DNA of 59,576 nt, taken from positions 1-59,576 of the forward strand of contig NZ_CAJODG010000025.1 in the NCBI RefSeq assembly GCF_905233635.1. The letters are read 5' to 3'. The stretch is from Selenomonas sp. AE3005 (GTDB lineage: Bacteria > Bacillota > Negativicutes > Selenomonadales > Selenomonadaceae). Position 1 is the stretch's first letter. Every line of letters starts with the position of its first letter. The translations under genes and the position numbers were made by a program. The notes beneath the pieces are model-generated. The model worked only from the letters and a program-made list of their open reading frames with translations, made no database searches and was not told where the DNA came from. Positions 25,501 to 33,039 of the stretch are shown here, piece by piece.

Positions 25501-26353
25501 TGTCAGCACGCTGTATACCAAGGGGAATGGCGTCAGGTCCAGAACCAGCATTGCCCGTCCCAAGGTCTTTATCCCTGTATTCCCGGGGACAAACTGTGAA
25601 TACGATTCTGTCCGGGCGTGGGAACGGGCCGGAGCTGAGGCCAGCACCCTGGTGGTGAGAAATCTGACACCGAGTGCGGTTGAAGAATCAGTTGAGGCTC
25701 TTGTTAAGGGCATTAGTCAGGCCCAGATTGTCATGCTGCCCGGCGGATTCAGCGGTGGTGACGAACCGGACGGTTCCGGCAAGTTCATTGCGGCTATGCT
25801 GCGCAATCCCCGGATTAAGGAGCAGATACATAAGCTGCTCAACACACGCGATGGCCTGATGCTCGGAATCTGCAATGGTTTCCAGGCACTTATCAAGCTG
25901 GGGCTGGTTCCTTACGGGGAGATTCGCGATTTGGTGGACAGCTCGCCGACTTTGACGTATAATAATATAGGCCGGCATGTCTCCTGCATGGTACAGACCA
26001 AGGTGGTATCAAATCTTTCGCCCTGGTTCAACAATGTCAGTGTAGGTGATGTGCATACTATAGCGGTTTCTCATGGTGAGGGCCGGTTTGTAGCGGATAA
26101 AGAGATACTTGCCCGTATGAGGGTACGGGGGCAGATTGCGACACAGTATGTAGATGATAGCGGCAATCCAGCCACGCAGATTCCCTTTAATCCCAATGGC
26201 TCTGTTTGGGCCGTGGAGGGCATAACCAGTCCGGATGGCCGTGTACTGGGTAAGATGGGGCATTCGGAACGTACCGGACGCGATGTATCGCGGAACGTTC
26301 CCGGAGAAAAAGACCAACAGCTCTTTGCCGCTGGTGTTGCGTATTATAAATGA
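22574..26353 (+). CDS. purL: Phosphoribosylformylglycinamidine synthase, single chain
   Basis: Catalyses the fourth step of purine synthesis, FGAR plus glutamine and ATP to FGAM. At 1,259 residues it is the large single-chain form seen in Clostridia and relatives, with PurS-like, PurL and glutaminase parts in one protein. Recognisable parts are SDHCRHTTF and FKNETHNHPTEIEPFGGAATCLGG (shown here only as family landmarks near residue 230 and 325), a second PurL half with GGKDSMSGTF, and the C-terminal GATase1 domain with FPGTNCEYD and the nucleophile in LGICNGFQ at Cys1100. The ribosome site is TTGGAGG. No other purine genes are adjacent, which is unusual but seen in some Negativicutes. Confidence 0.97.
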   Translation: MTVRRIFVEKRQGYFDTPARQLCSDLKETFQLDELKAVRVIRRYDIEGLSDEEFNAVRNIVFSEPPVDIVYEEKLPKFPNSRMFAVEYLPGQYDQTADSAAQCVQLVTQKERPEIRVAKVIVIVGDIDLETFDKIKDYCINKVESREAALTKPETLTMEYEEPPKVEVLKDFNSLDAESLQDFWKKRGFAMSLADLAYCQIYFRDTEKRPPTITELRVIDTYWSDHCRHTTFTTAIDEVQIENGYYTPAIAKAYTKYLSDRDMLYVGENRDVTLMDIAVIGMKALRRQGKLNDLDKSEEINACSIVVEADIDGKPEEWLVMFKNETHNHPTEIEPFGGAATCLGGAIRDPLSGRSYVYQAMRVTGAADPRRPVKDTLPGKLPQKKITLGAAAGYSAYGNQIGLATGQVREVYHEGYMAKRMEIGAVIAAAPKENVVREKPLPGDIIVLVGGRTGRDGCGGATGSSKEHTEESLTSCGAEVQKGNPPTERKIQRLFRNPEVSRMIKRCNDFGAGGVAVAIGELAPGLVINLDAVKKKYKGLDGTELAISESQERMAVVIRPENLAKFAALADAENLEATKVAEVTVESRLVMKWRGETIVEMNRDFLDTNGVRQHVKAKIINPDENARYLRQIPACVEACGNDLEKAWLENLKDLNVCSQKGLAERFDSTIGGNTVLLPFGGRKQLTPAEGMVAKLPVEGAETTTATAMTFGLNPALTEWSPFHGALYAVVEAAAKMVAVGGRAEKIRLTFQEYFESLGKDEKKWGKPFAALLGALWAQHELEIPAIGGKDSMSGTFENIHVPPTLAAFAVTTLKAGDAISPEFKYPGNKVYLLPVVKDAQDLPDFGKLRAKWSLVSDLVEKHRVFAIQSVGIGGVAAAVAKMTLGNGIGFKFTQPQRKEQLFTPDYGALLLEVSDSEVLTAKLHEAGFTELGETTAGPSVVCDETVIMLADIEAAFTQPLESIFPTKIKQSDKEKAVSTLYTKGNGVRSRTSIARPKVFIPVFPGTNCEYDSVRAWERAGAEASTLVVRNLTPSAVEESVEALVKGISQAQIVMLPGGFSGGDEPDGSGKFIAAMLRNPRIKEQIHKLLNTRDGLMLGICNGFQALIKLGLVPYGEIRDLVDSSPTLTYNNIGRHVSCMVQTKVVSNLSPWFNNVSVGDVHTIAVSHGEGRFVADKEILARMRVRGQIATQYVDDSGNPATQIPFNPNGSVWAVEGITSPDGRVLGKMGHSERTGRDVSRNVPGEKDQQLFAAGVAYYK

Positions 26354-26418
26354 TAAAATAGCATAATGGGGGCGGTCGGATTTATCTGACCGCTTTTCCA
26401 TGTGAGGAGGGAGTTGCT

Positions 26419-26802
26419 TTGGTAGGGATTGTTGTGGTATCCCATAATGCCAAATTGGCGGAAGGAATCAAAGAAATGGCCGAAATGATGGCCAACGGTG
26501 TGCAGATTGCCGTGGCCGGCGGTCTGGATAACGGTATCATGGGCACGAGCTATGAAAAAATAAGCAAGGCTGTGGAATTTGTCTGCGGCCGTGACGGTGC
26601 TGTGGTAATCATGGATATGGGCAGTGCCATTATGACCACGGAACTGGTGCTGGAAAACCTCAAGGACGATGAGGTGAAAATGGCGGATTGTCCGCTGCTG
26701 GAAGGTACGATGCGTGCTGCTGTCGTGGCTGCCAGCGGAGCCAGCCTGGCCGAGGTGGTAGCTGCGGCTGAGGAAACCCGCGGCCAAAAGAAACTGGCGT
26801 GA
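26419..26802 (+). CDS. dhaM: DhaM-like PTS phosphocarrier (EIIA-Man type)
   Basis: A 127-residue protein like the N-terminal EIIA domain of DhaM, which passes phosphate from HPr to the dihydroxyacetone kinase DhaL. The phospho-acceptor is His9 in GIVVVSHNAKLAEG, and VAGGLDNGIMGTS and MDMGSAIMTTE are family features. The start is a TTG 7 nt after GAGGAGGG. No dhaK or dhaL lies next to it, so it is an orphan here and its kinase partners must be elsewhere or absent. It follows purL by 65 nt. Confidence 0.88.
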   Translation: MVGIVVVSHNAKLAEGIKEMAEMMANGVQIAVAGGLDNGIMGTSYEKISKAVEFVCGRDGAVVIMDMGSAIMTTELVLENLKDDEVKMADCPLLEGTMRAAVVAASGASLAEVVAAAEETRGQKKLA

Positions 26803-26872
26803 CTCAGGTTACGGAGGAGGCTTGACAGGTCAGCTATAATTTTTATATGAATAGCCGTGAACAAGGAGGCTG

Positions 26873-27778
26873 ATGATTATCAAATTTACTGAACTGACCA
26901 AGAAAGACAAGCCGCTTTTAGATAGATATTATCGCGCCGCTTACTACGAAAATTCCCACTTTAACTTTACCAATCTGTTTATGTGGCGTAAACCGTACAA
27001 TGTACAGTACTGTGAGGATGAGGATATTCTCTACATGACCTGCAGCTGGGAAGGGCAGGTTTTTGCCATGCAGCCCTTATGTGAGCCGGAGCGCTGGGGC
27101 CAGGCGGTTCAGCGCCTGCAGGCGTATTTTGCTGAGGCCGGTCAGGTGCTGTCATTTACGGGCATTGAAAAATCTTTCGCCCAGTTTTTAGAGGCCTATC
27201 CTGCGGGAAAATTTTCCCTGGAGGAGGATAGGGATAATTTTGATTATGTTTATCTGGCCGATAAGCTCATTACGTTAGCCGGCCGGAAACTGCATTCCAA
27301 AAAAAATCATTTAAATGCTTTTCGCAAGCTCTATCCGCAGGCTGAGTACCTCAGCATAACGCCGGAACTTTTGCCGGCCTGCCGGGAAGAACTGGAAAAA
27401 TGGTATGACGCGCATATCGAGGCCAGGCCCGATTCACCTTTTATCAAATGGGAACGGGACGCGATTTTGGAGCTGTTTGCCGACTGGGATTATTTTAAGC
27501 TGCAGGGCGGCGCGCTGCGCCTCGATGGGCGGATTATCGCGTTCACTTTCGGTGAACAGCTTAATACTGACACCGTGGTTGTGCATGTGGAAAAAGCCGA
27601 CCCCAATATACGGGGTGCATATCCGGCCATCAATCAGAGCTTTGTGGCCAACTGCTGGGCCGGCATGACCTATATCAACCGTGAGGAGGATATGGGCGAA
27701 CCGGGACTGCGGAAAGCCAAGGAGTCCTATAAGCCGGAAAAAATGATTGAGAAGTACAATGCTGTCCTGCAAGGCTGA
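26873..27778 (+). CDS. DUF2156 domain protein
   Basis: A 301-residue soluble protein with two GNAT-like halves, typical of DUF2156 (related to the C-terminal domain of lysyl-phosphatidylglycerol synthase MprF). Conserved regions include HFNFTNLFMWRKPYNV near the N-terminus, the basic segment LHSKKNHLNAFRKLYPQ at about residue 140, and INREEDMGEPGLRKAKESYKP near the end. There are no transmembrane helices. The biochemical role of the stand-alone form is not established. The ATG has an AAGGAGG site. A TTGACA (26822) with TATATG (26844) at 16 bp may be its promoter. Confidence 0.85.
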   Translation: MIIKFTELTKKDKPLLDRYYRAAYYENSHFNFTNLFMWRKPYNVQYCEDEDILYMTCSWEGQVFAMQPLCEPERWGQAVQRLQAYFAEAGQVLSFTGIEKSFAQFLEAYPAGKFSLEEDRDNFDYVYLADKLITLAGRKLHSKKNHLNAFRKLYPQAEYLSITPELLPACREELEKWYDAHIEARPDSPFIKWERDAILELFADWDYFKLQGGALRLDGRIIAFTFGEQLNTDTVVVHVEKADPNIRGAYPAINQSFVANCWAGMTYINREEDMGEPGLRKAKESYKPEKMIEKYNAVLQG

Positions 27779-27786
27779 AAAAATGC

Positions 27787-27883
27787 TTGACAGTGTCATG
27801 AAAAAGGCATATTCTAGGAGAGAACTAATTTTATTATTAGCTTTACTCATTTTGGCGAATCGCGCGGCGGTTCGCTATTTTTT
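27787..27883 (+). ncRNA. Candidate small RNA with its own promoter and terminator
   Basis: TTGACA (27787-27792) and TATTCT (27810-27815) are 17 bp apart, which places a transcript start near 27822. A hairpin with 9-bp arms (27855-27863, 27867-27875) and a T-rich tail ends the unit near 27883. The RNA would be about 60 nt and includes a small CTAAT/ATTAG stem. No ORF with a ribosome site is present. The hairpin may instead simply terminate the DUF2156 transcript. Confidence 0.35.
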
Positions 27884-27893
27884 CGTCTTTTTC

Positions 27894-27921
27894 TTGACTT
27901 CACGTCCAATCATAGTACAAT
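27894..27921 (+). promoter_or_regulatory. Promoter of the phoH-recO operon
   Basis: TTGACT (27894-27899) and TACAAT (27916-27921) are 16 bp apart, about 60 nt before the phoH start and directly after the upstream terminator. Confidence 0.65.
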
Positions 27922-27980
27922 TATTTTATGTATGTTAGGACGTGTTGATTAAATCAGAAAGCGGCAGGTGAACACATTCT

Positions 27981-28994
27981 TTGCAGCAGGCATTAGAAAG
28001 ACAGATATTTTTTCAGGATAATCATGAGGCCTTTGCTTTACTCGGTGAAGGCGATGAATTTTTACAGGTATTCCGCAGCGAATTTGACTGTCAGTTTGTC
28101 AGTCGGGGCGACCGTATGGAAATTCTGGGGGAAGGTGCCCAGGTAGAGGCGGCGGCCAAGGTGATGGAGGAACTTTTATACCTGCACCGGCAGGGAACGG
28201 CTATCACCATGCACGAAGTGCGTTATGGCATTGGTCTGGTCAAGGGTGGCAAAGGGGAGGCCCTGCATACACTGTTCGGGGATACGCTTCTCGTAACTGC
28301 CCGGGGGCGGCATGTACGCCCCAAGACACTGGGACAGCGGCGTTACCTTGATACCATTCGCCATAATGCCATTACCTTTGGCATTGGCCCGGCCGGTACC
28401 GGCAAGACATATCTGGCGGTGGTCATGGCCGTAGCAGCCCTGCGCAACCGGGAGGTGCGCAAAATTATCCTCACTCGTCCGGCGGTAGAGGCCGGGGAGC
28501 GGCTGGGCTTTTTGCCCGGGGATTTGCAGGATAAGGTTGACCCGTACCTGCGCCCGCTTTACGATGCCTTGCAGGATATTTTAGGTCAGGATACCTACAC
28601 GAAATTCATGGCCAAGGGCTTTATTGAGATTGCGCCGCTGGCCTATATGCGCGGCCGTACGCTCGAAGATGCCTTTATTATTCTTGATGAGGCACAGAAC
28701 ACCACCGATAAGCAGATGAAGATGTTTCTGACGCGGCTGGGCTTTGGCTCACGCATGGTCATCACCGGCGACCTCGGTCAGGTCGACCTGCCGCGGGGCG
28801 TGACTTCGGGGCTCAGGGAGGCGGCCAAGGTGCTGGAAAATGTCAAAGGTGTGGGCATTGTGCGCCTGGCACCGCTGGACGTAATCCGCCATGAGGTCGT
28901 CACCCGTATTGTAGAGGCCTATGGTGCTTACGAGGAAAAGCGTAAACAGGAAAAGAAGAAACAGGAAGAACAGCATGGAAATAATCATCAGTAA
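27981..28994 (+). CDS. phoH: PhoH-like ATPase
   Basis: A cytosolic P-loop NTPase of 337 residues with an N-terminal KH-like region and a helicase-like ATPase core. The Walker A is GPAGTGKTYLAV at about residue 136, and the Walker B region is DAFIILDEAQNTT. In Firmicutes it is nearly always next to ybeY, which matches the order here, and it is thought to act in RNA metabolism. The TTG start has a GCAGGTG-like site of moderate quality. The tail is rich in lysine, glutamate and glutamine, and its last 20 nt overlap ybeY. Confidence 0.95.
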   Translation: MQQALERQIFFQDNHEAFALLGEGDEFLQVFRSEFDCQFVSRGDRMEILGEGAQVEAAAKVMEELLYLHRQGTAITMHEVRYGIGLVKGGKGEALHTLFGDTLLVTARGRHVRPKTLGQRRYLDTIRHNAITFGIGPAGTGKTYLAVVMAVAALRNREVRKIILTRPAVEAGERLGFLPGDLQDKVDPYLRPLYDALQDILGQDTYTKFMAKGFIEIAPLAYMRGRTLEDAFIILDEAQNTTDKQMKMFLTRLGFGSRMVITGDLGQVDLPRGVTSGLREAAKVLENVKGVGIVRLAPLDVIRHEVVTRIVEAYGAYEEKRKQEKKKQEEQHGNNHQ

Positions 28995-29439
28995 CGAACC
29001 GGAAAATTTAGCTGTGCCGCAGGAATACATCGACAATATCCGTACGGCCATTGAAACCGTAGGAAAGCTCTACGGTGTGGAAAACAGCGAAGTCAGCGTA
29101 ACACTTACGGACAACGAACATATTCATGTGATAAACCGTGAGTACCGCGGTGTGGACAGGCCTACCGACGTCATTTCCTTTGCCTTCAATGAAAGTGAGG
29201 AGCCGGAAGTGGTGGGCGGCAGCGAAGTCAATATGCTGGGGGATTTGATTATTTCCCTGGAACGGGCCGAGGAACAGGCTGCAGATTACGGACACAGCGT
29301 GCGCCGCGAAGTGGCCTTTTTGACAGTACACGGCATGCTGCATTTGCTCGGTTATGACCACATGGAAGACGAAGAACGGGAAGAAATGGAAACGGAACAG
29401 CGTTTTGTAATGGATAAATTAGGCATTAGCCGCGACTAA
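28975..29439 (+). CDS. ybeY: Endoribonuclease / rRNA maturation factor YbeY
   Basis: A metal-dependent RNase needed for 16S rRNA 3' end maturation and ribosome quality control. The zinc-binding signature HGMLHLLGYDH is at about residue 120, and VDRPTDVISFAF is the other conserved block. The ATG at 28975 lies within the end of phoH behind AGGAAGA and gives the usual 154-residue product; an earlier in-frame codon would add 18 unsupported residues. Confidence 0.97.
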   Translation: MEIIISNEPENLAVPQEYIDNIRTAIETVGKLYGVENSEVSVTLTDNEHIHVINREYRGVDRPTDVISFAFNESEEPEVVGGSEVNMLGDLIISLERAEEQAADYGHSVRREVAFLTVHGMLHLLGYDHMEDEEREEMETEQRFVMDKLGISRD

Positions 29440-29454
29440 GGAAAAGAGGCAGAC

Positions 29455-30354
29455 ATGGAGCAGAAAATGAAATCGGGATTTATCGCCGTAATTGGCCGGC
29501 CTAATGTGGGGAAATCCACGTTAATCAATGCCCTTATCGGGCAGAAAATCGCCATTATGAGTGATAAGCCCCAGACGACGCGCAATCGTATTTTGTGCAT
29601 ACTCACGCAGCCGGACGCCCAGATTGTCTTTTTGGATACGCCGGGCATTCACAAGCCCAAGCATAAACTGGGCGAGTACATGGTCAAGGCCGCTGAAGGC
29701 ACATTGAAGGAAGTGGACGCGATTTTCTTTGTGGTTGACGCCACGGAGAAGATGGGCCCTGGCGAGCATTATATTTTGGAGCGCCTGCAGGCCACCAAAC
29801 GTCCGGTTATTCTCGTAGTAAACAAGCTCGACTTGATTGAGAAGGAACGGGCGCTGCCGATTATTTCCGGCTACACGGAAAAATACAACTTTGCCGGGGT
29901 GGTGCCCATCTCCGCCAAGGAAGAAATGAACTTGGACAGCCTGCTGACCGAGGCCAAGAAATACCTGCCGGAAGGGCCGCAGTATTATCCGGAAGATATG
30001 GTCACCGACCAGCCGGAACGTCTTATCGTGGCTGAACTCATTCGCGAGAAGGCTTTGCATTTGACGCGTGATGAAATTCCCCATGCCATTGCTGTGGACG
30101 TGGACGAAATGACCACCCGTGCCAATGATGACGTCTATATCAGGGCGACCATCTATGTGGAACGCGATTCCCAAAAGGGCATTGTCATCGGGGCGAAAGG
30201 TGCCATGCTTAAGGAAATCGGCGCCCTGGCCCGTCAGGATATTCAAAACCTGCTGGGCTCCAAGGTATTCCTTGACCTTTGGGTAAAGGTGAAAAAGGAT
30301 TGGCGTGACCGTGACGGTATTCTGCGTAATTTAGGTTTTGGTGACGAGCGATGA
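29455..30354 (+). CDS. era: GTPase Era
   Basis: Ribosome assembly GTPase that binds the 3' end of 16S rRNA. The G1 motif GRPNVGKST is at about residue 14, G3 is DTPGIH, and G4 is NKLD. The C-terminal KH domain contains the conserved VIGAKGAMLKEIG. The length of 299 residues is standard. It directly follows ybeY, which works on the same rRNA end, and overlaps the next gene by 4 nt. Confidence 0.98.
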   Translation: MEQKMKSGFIAVIGRPNVGKSTLINALIGQKIAIMSDKPQTTRNRILCILTQPDAQIVFLDTPGIHKPKHKLGEYMVKAAEGTLKEVDAIFFVVDATEKMGPGEHYILERLQATKRPVILVVNKLDLIEKERALPIISGYTEKYNFAGVVPISAKEEMNLDSLLTEAKKYLPEGPQYYPEDMVTDQPERLIVAELIREKALHLTRDEIPHAIAVDVDEMTTRANDDVYIRATIYVERDSQKGIVIGAKGAMLKEIGALARQDIQNLLGSKVFLDLWVKVKKDWRDRDGILRNLGFGDER

Positions 30355-30962
30355 AGGAAAGCCTGTCTAAACGCTTGTCCCGGCGGTTTATCAACGGCCT
30401 TATTCTCTGGGTGCCGCTGGCTATTACCTGTTTTGTGGTACTGGAAACGCTGCATTTTACTGAGGGCGTGCTGGGCAAACACCTGCCGTTTTATTTCCCC
30501 GGCATGGGGATTATCACCCTGCTGCTGATTATTTACTTTACAGGCTGGGCCTCTACGTACTGGGCCGGCCGGCGGCTTATCAATATCGGGGAAATGCTGC
30601 TGGGAAAAATTCCGGTGGTGAAGTTTATCTATAATAGTGTCAAGCATTTGTCCACGGCGGTATTTGAGTCGAATAACATGTTTGACCAGGTGGTGCTGGT
30701 GCCGTTTCATCAGTCGCAGGCTTTGGGCTTTATCATGGCCGATGTACCGCAGGCCTTTAAGGACAAACTGGGTGACGATTACGTCTGCGTCTTTGTGCCC
30801 TGGAGCCTTAATATGACCTCCGGCACAAACCTCTTTGTGAAAAAGAGTGATGTGACATATCTTGATATCAGCAGTGAATCAGCACTGCAGTACATGCTGA
30901 CAGCCGGTGCAGTTATGCCTAAGCGTATCAGTGATATGCCGGCTGAGGGAGAGAAGAAGTAA
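30351..30962 (+). CDS. DUF502 family membrane protein
   Basis: A 203-residue protein with two transmembrane helices (about residues 15-35 and 50-72) and a conserved soluble part with IPVVKFIYNSVKH and the motif VFVPWSLNMTSG. These are features of DUF502, a family of unknown function found in many bacteria and in plants. It overlaps era by 4 nt (ATGA) and recO by 1 nt, so it is tightly co-translated. The era-DUF502-recO order suggests a housekeeping role, but none is known. Confidence 0.92.
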   Translation: MKESLSKRLSRRFINGLILWVPLAITCFVVLETLHFTEGVLGKHLPFYFPGMGIITLLLIIYFTGWASTYWAGRRLINIGEMLLGKIPVVKFIYNSVKHLSTAVFESNNMFDQVVLVPFHQSQALGFIMADVPQAFKDKLGDDYVCVFVPWSLNMTSGTNLFVKKSDVTYLDISSESALQYMLTAGAVMPKRISDMPAEGEKK

Positions 30963-31690
30963 TGGCCAGCTATCAGACCGCTGCGGTGGTGTTGGGCTCC
31001 AAAAACTGGGGCGAGGCCGATAAGATGGTGACGCTCTTTACGTATGACCGCGGCCTTATAGAGGCTGCGGCTTTTGGCTGCCGCCGTCCCCGCAGTCCAT
31101 TGGCGGCCGGCATGCAGATGTTTTCGAGCATTGAGGTACAGCTTTCCGAAGGCAAACGGGTGGACACTGTACGGCAGTGTACTTTGAAGAAACATTATAA
31201 AAAGCTGACTGAGGATTTGGAAGTCATGGCCTATGGCAGTTTCGTGGCCGAATTTTTGCGCGAGTTTTTGCCGCCGGGACAGGCCGAGCCGCAGATGTTT
31301 GCGCAGCTGCTCTACATACTCGATTCCTTTGAAGTACGCAATCCGCGGGTGACGGCACTTATGGCCGTGATTCAGCTGCTCGAATTCACCGGTATGCAGC
31401 TGCATTTTGAGCACTGCCTGCACTGCGGTGCGCCTATTGATGGGGACGCGTATTTGAGTTTCAGTGCCGGCGGCATTTGCTGTGCTGACTGCCGCGAGCC
31501 CGGGGCAGTGCCCTTGTCAAACAGCCTGCGCCGTTTTATTCTGGAATTGCGCGATTACGACTGGGAAAAGCCGTCAGAACTCCGCATAACAGGCGCGCTC
31601 CTCATGCAGGCGGAAAATTTATTTTTGACATATCTGCAGAATCTGTTGGGCAAGCCCTTGAAATCACTGGCTTTTATTCAACAGCTGTGA
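30962..31690 (+). CDS. recO: DNA repair protein RecO
   Basis: A mediator in the RecF pathway; it loads RecA on gapped DNA with RecR. The N-terminal OB fold starts with TAAVVLGSKNWGEADKMV. The zinc site CLHCG and, after a loop, CCADC lies at about residue 150-180. The length of 242 residues is normal. It is the last gene of the phoH operon and is followed by a strong terminator. Confidence 0.96.
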   Translation: MASYQTAAVVLGSKNWGEADKMVTLFTYDRGLIEAAAFGCRRPRSPLAAGMQMFSSIEVQLSEGKRVDTVRQCTLKKHYKKLTEDLEVMAYGSFVAEFLREFLPPGQAEPQMFAQLLYILDSFEVRNPRVTALMAVIQLLEFTGMQLHFEHCLHCGAPIDGDAYLSFSAGGICCADCREPGAVPLSNSLRRFILELRDYDWEKPSELRITGALLMQAENLFLTYLQNLLGKPLKSLAFIQQL

Positions 31691-31695
31691 ATGAA

Positions 31696-31721
31696 CCGGA
31701 CGGGAAACCGTCCGGCTTTTT
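31696..31721 (+). terminator. Terminator after recO
   Basis: Perfect 8-bp G+C-rich arms CCGGACGG / CCGTCCGG around a GAAA loop are followed by CTTTTT. Confidence 0.92.
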
Positions 31722-31876
31722 CGTATGTCTGGCCGGCAGGTATTTCACCAGGAGGCACGGGCGGCAGTCATGTGAGTCAGACTTGTTGTCCTTGACGGAA
31801 CTATTTTATTTTGGTAGTCTAAGAAAAGTCGTGATTTGTATTGTTGAGTAAAAATGCAGCAGGAGGTGTGGTAAGT

Positions 31877-32851
31877 TTGGCTAAGATTCGTGATGTAGCG
31901 AAGGAGGCAGGGGTATCTGTAGGCACGGTTTCCATGGTGCTCAATCATGCCGATTACGGTTCGCCGACAATTCGGGAAAAGGTACAGAAGGCCGTAAAAA
32001 AACTGCAGTATGTACCCAGTGAAATGGCCCGCAGCTTATCGCTTAAACGTACGATGACGGTAGGGATTATTGTTCCGACAGTGGCACATCCGTTTTTCGC
32101 TGAACTCGTGGAAGGGTTGGAAGAATCGCTGTACCGGCTGGGGTATAAGACAATGCTTTGCTGTACCCGGCAAAAGGAAAATGCGGAGCATGTCTTTATT
32201 GAAATGCTGCAGCGGCAGAATATGGACGGTATTATCATGGGGGCGCATTCGCTCGACACGTCCATCTATGAGGGTTTGAAACAGCCGGTGCTGGCTTTTG
32301 ACCGTTACTTAAGCCCGGATATCCCGGTGGTACATGCTGACCATGTGCTGGGGGGCAGGCTGGCGGCGCAGGCGTTTTTGCAGCATAACTGCCAGCATAT
32401 CGTGGAAATTTCCGGTTCGCAGAAGGTCAAGACCCCGGCCGGTGAATATCATCAGGCGTTCAATGAAGTAATGCAGGCGCACGGGGTGCGTACTGATATC
32501 GTATCCCTGCCGTGGAATGCGTTTGGTTTTAAGGAGTCGCTGGAACTGGCAGAAAAAATCTTTGCCGAATACAGCGATGTGGACGGCATACTCGGTTCTG
32601 ATGTGTCGGTGTCCAGCTGTCTGGAAGTGGCTGTGCGGCGCGGCATAAAAGTGCCGGAGCAGCTGAAGTTAGTGGCTTATGATGGCACGTTTATTACCCA
32701 GAACGGCATTTGCCGGCTTACGGCTGTGCGTCAGCCGATTTTTGAGCTGGCTGAAACGGCAGCCCAAAAGATTGTCGCGATGATAAATGGTCAGCAGGAT
32801 AATCTGCCGCTGGTATTGCCGCCGTCATTGCTGCCCGGGGAAACCTGCTGA
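31877..32851 (+). CDS. LacI family regulator of the fructan/sucrose locus
   Basis: A 324-residue repressor or activator with an N-terminal helix-turn-helix (IRDVAKEAGVSVGTVSMVLN) and a periplasmic-binding-protein-like sugar domain. The TTG at 31877 lies 8 nt after AGGAGGTG and begins MAKIRDVAKEAG, the usual LacI N-terminus; longer in-frame versions are unlikely. A weak promoter TTGACG/TAGTCT may lie at 31792-31820. It is immediately upstream of the GH32-permease-porin-GH32 operon, whose promoter carries two perfect palindromes of LacI type, so it almost certainly controls that operon. Confidence 0.93.
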   Translation: MAKIRDVAKEAGVSVGTVSMVLNHADYGSPTIREKVQKAVKKLQYVPSEMARSLSLKRTMTVGIIVPTVAHPFFAELVEGLEESLYRLGYKTMLCCTRQKENAEHVFIEMLQRQNMDGIIMGAHSLDTSIYEGLKQPVLAFDRYLSPDIPVVHADHVLGGRLAAQAFLQHNCQHIVEISGSQKVKTPAGEYHQAFNEVMQAHGVRTDIVSLPWNAFGFKESLELAEKIFAEYSDVDGILGSDVSVSSCLEVAVRRGIKVPEQLKLVAYDGTFITQNGICRLTAVRQPIFELAETAAQKIVAMINGQQDNLPLVLPPSLLPGETC

Positions 32852-32938
32852 GGTGCAGGCAGCCCCGTTGCGGCGGCAAAACACAGTTATCGTCAAAATT
32901 GTCAGAATTAAATCATTAAAAAATATATTACAAACCCA

Positions 32939-32998
32939 TTGACAATCGACTTAAATGAGTCTAAAATACTTTTTGAACCGGTTCAATGAACCGGTTCA
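32939..32998 (+). promoter_or_regulatory. Promoter with two adjacent LacI-type operators
   Basis: TTGACA (32939-32944) and TAAAAT (32962-32967) are 17 bp apart. Directly after the -10 box are two identical palindromes with core TGAACCGGTTCA, at 32973-32986 and 32987-32998, covering the transcription start. This is a typical repressor position for the LacI protein encoded just upstream. Confidence 0.9.
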
Positions 32999-33039
32999 AA
33001 AAGAGCAAGTAAGACAATCTTGACGAAACAAGGGAGCGC

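Noticed and set aside
27747..27938. A 63-codon ORF across the end of the DUF2156 gene and the following hairpin.
   Set aside because: It overlaps the DUF2156 gene end, crosses a terminator and has no ribosome site.
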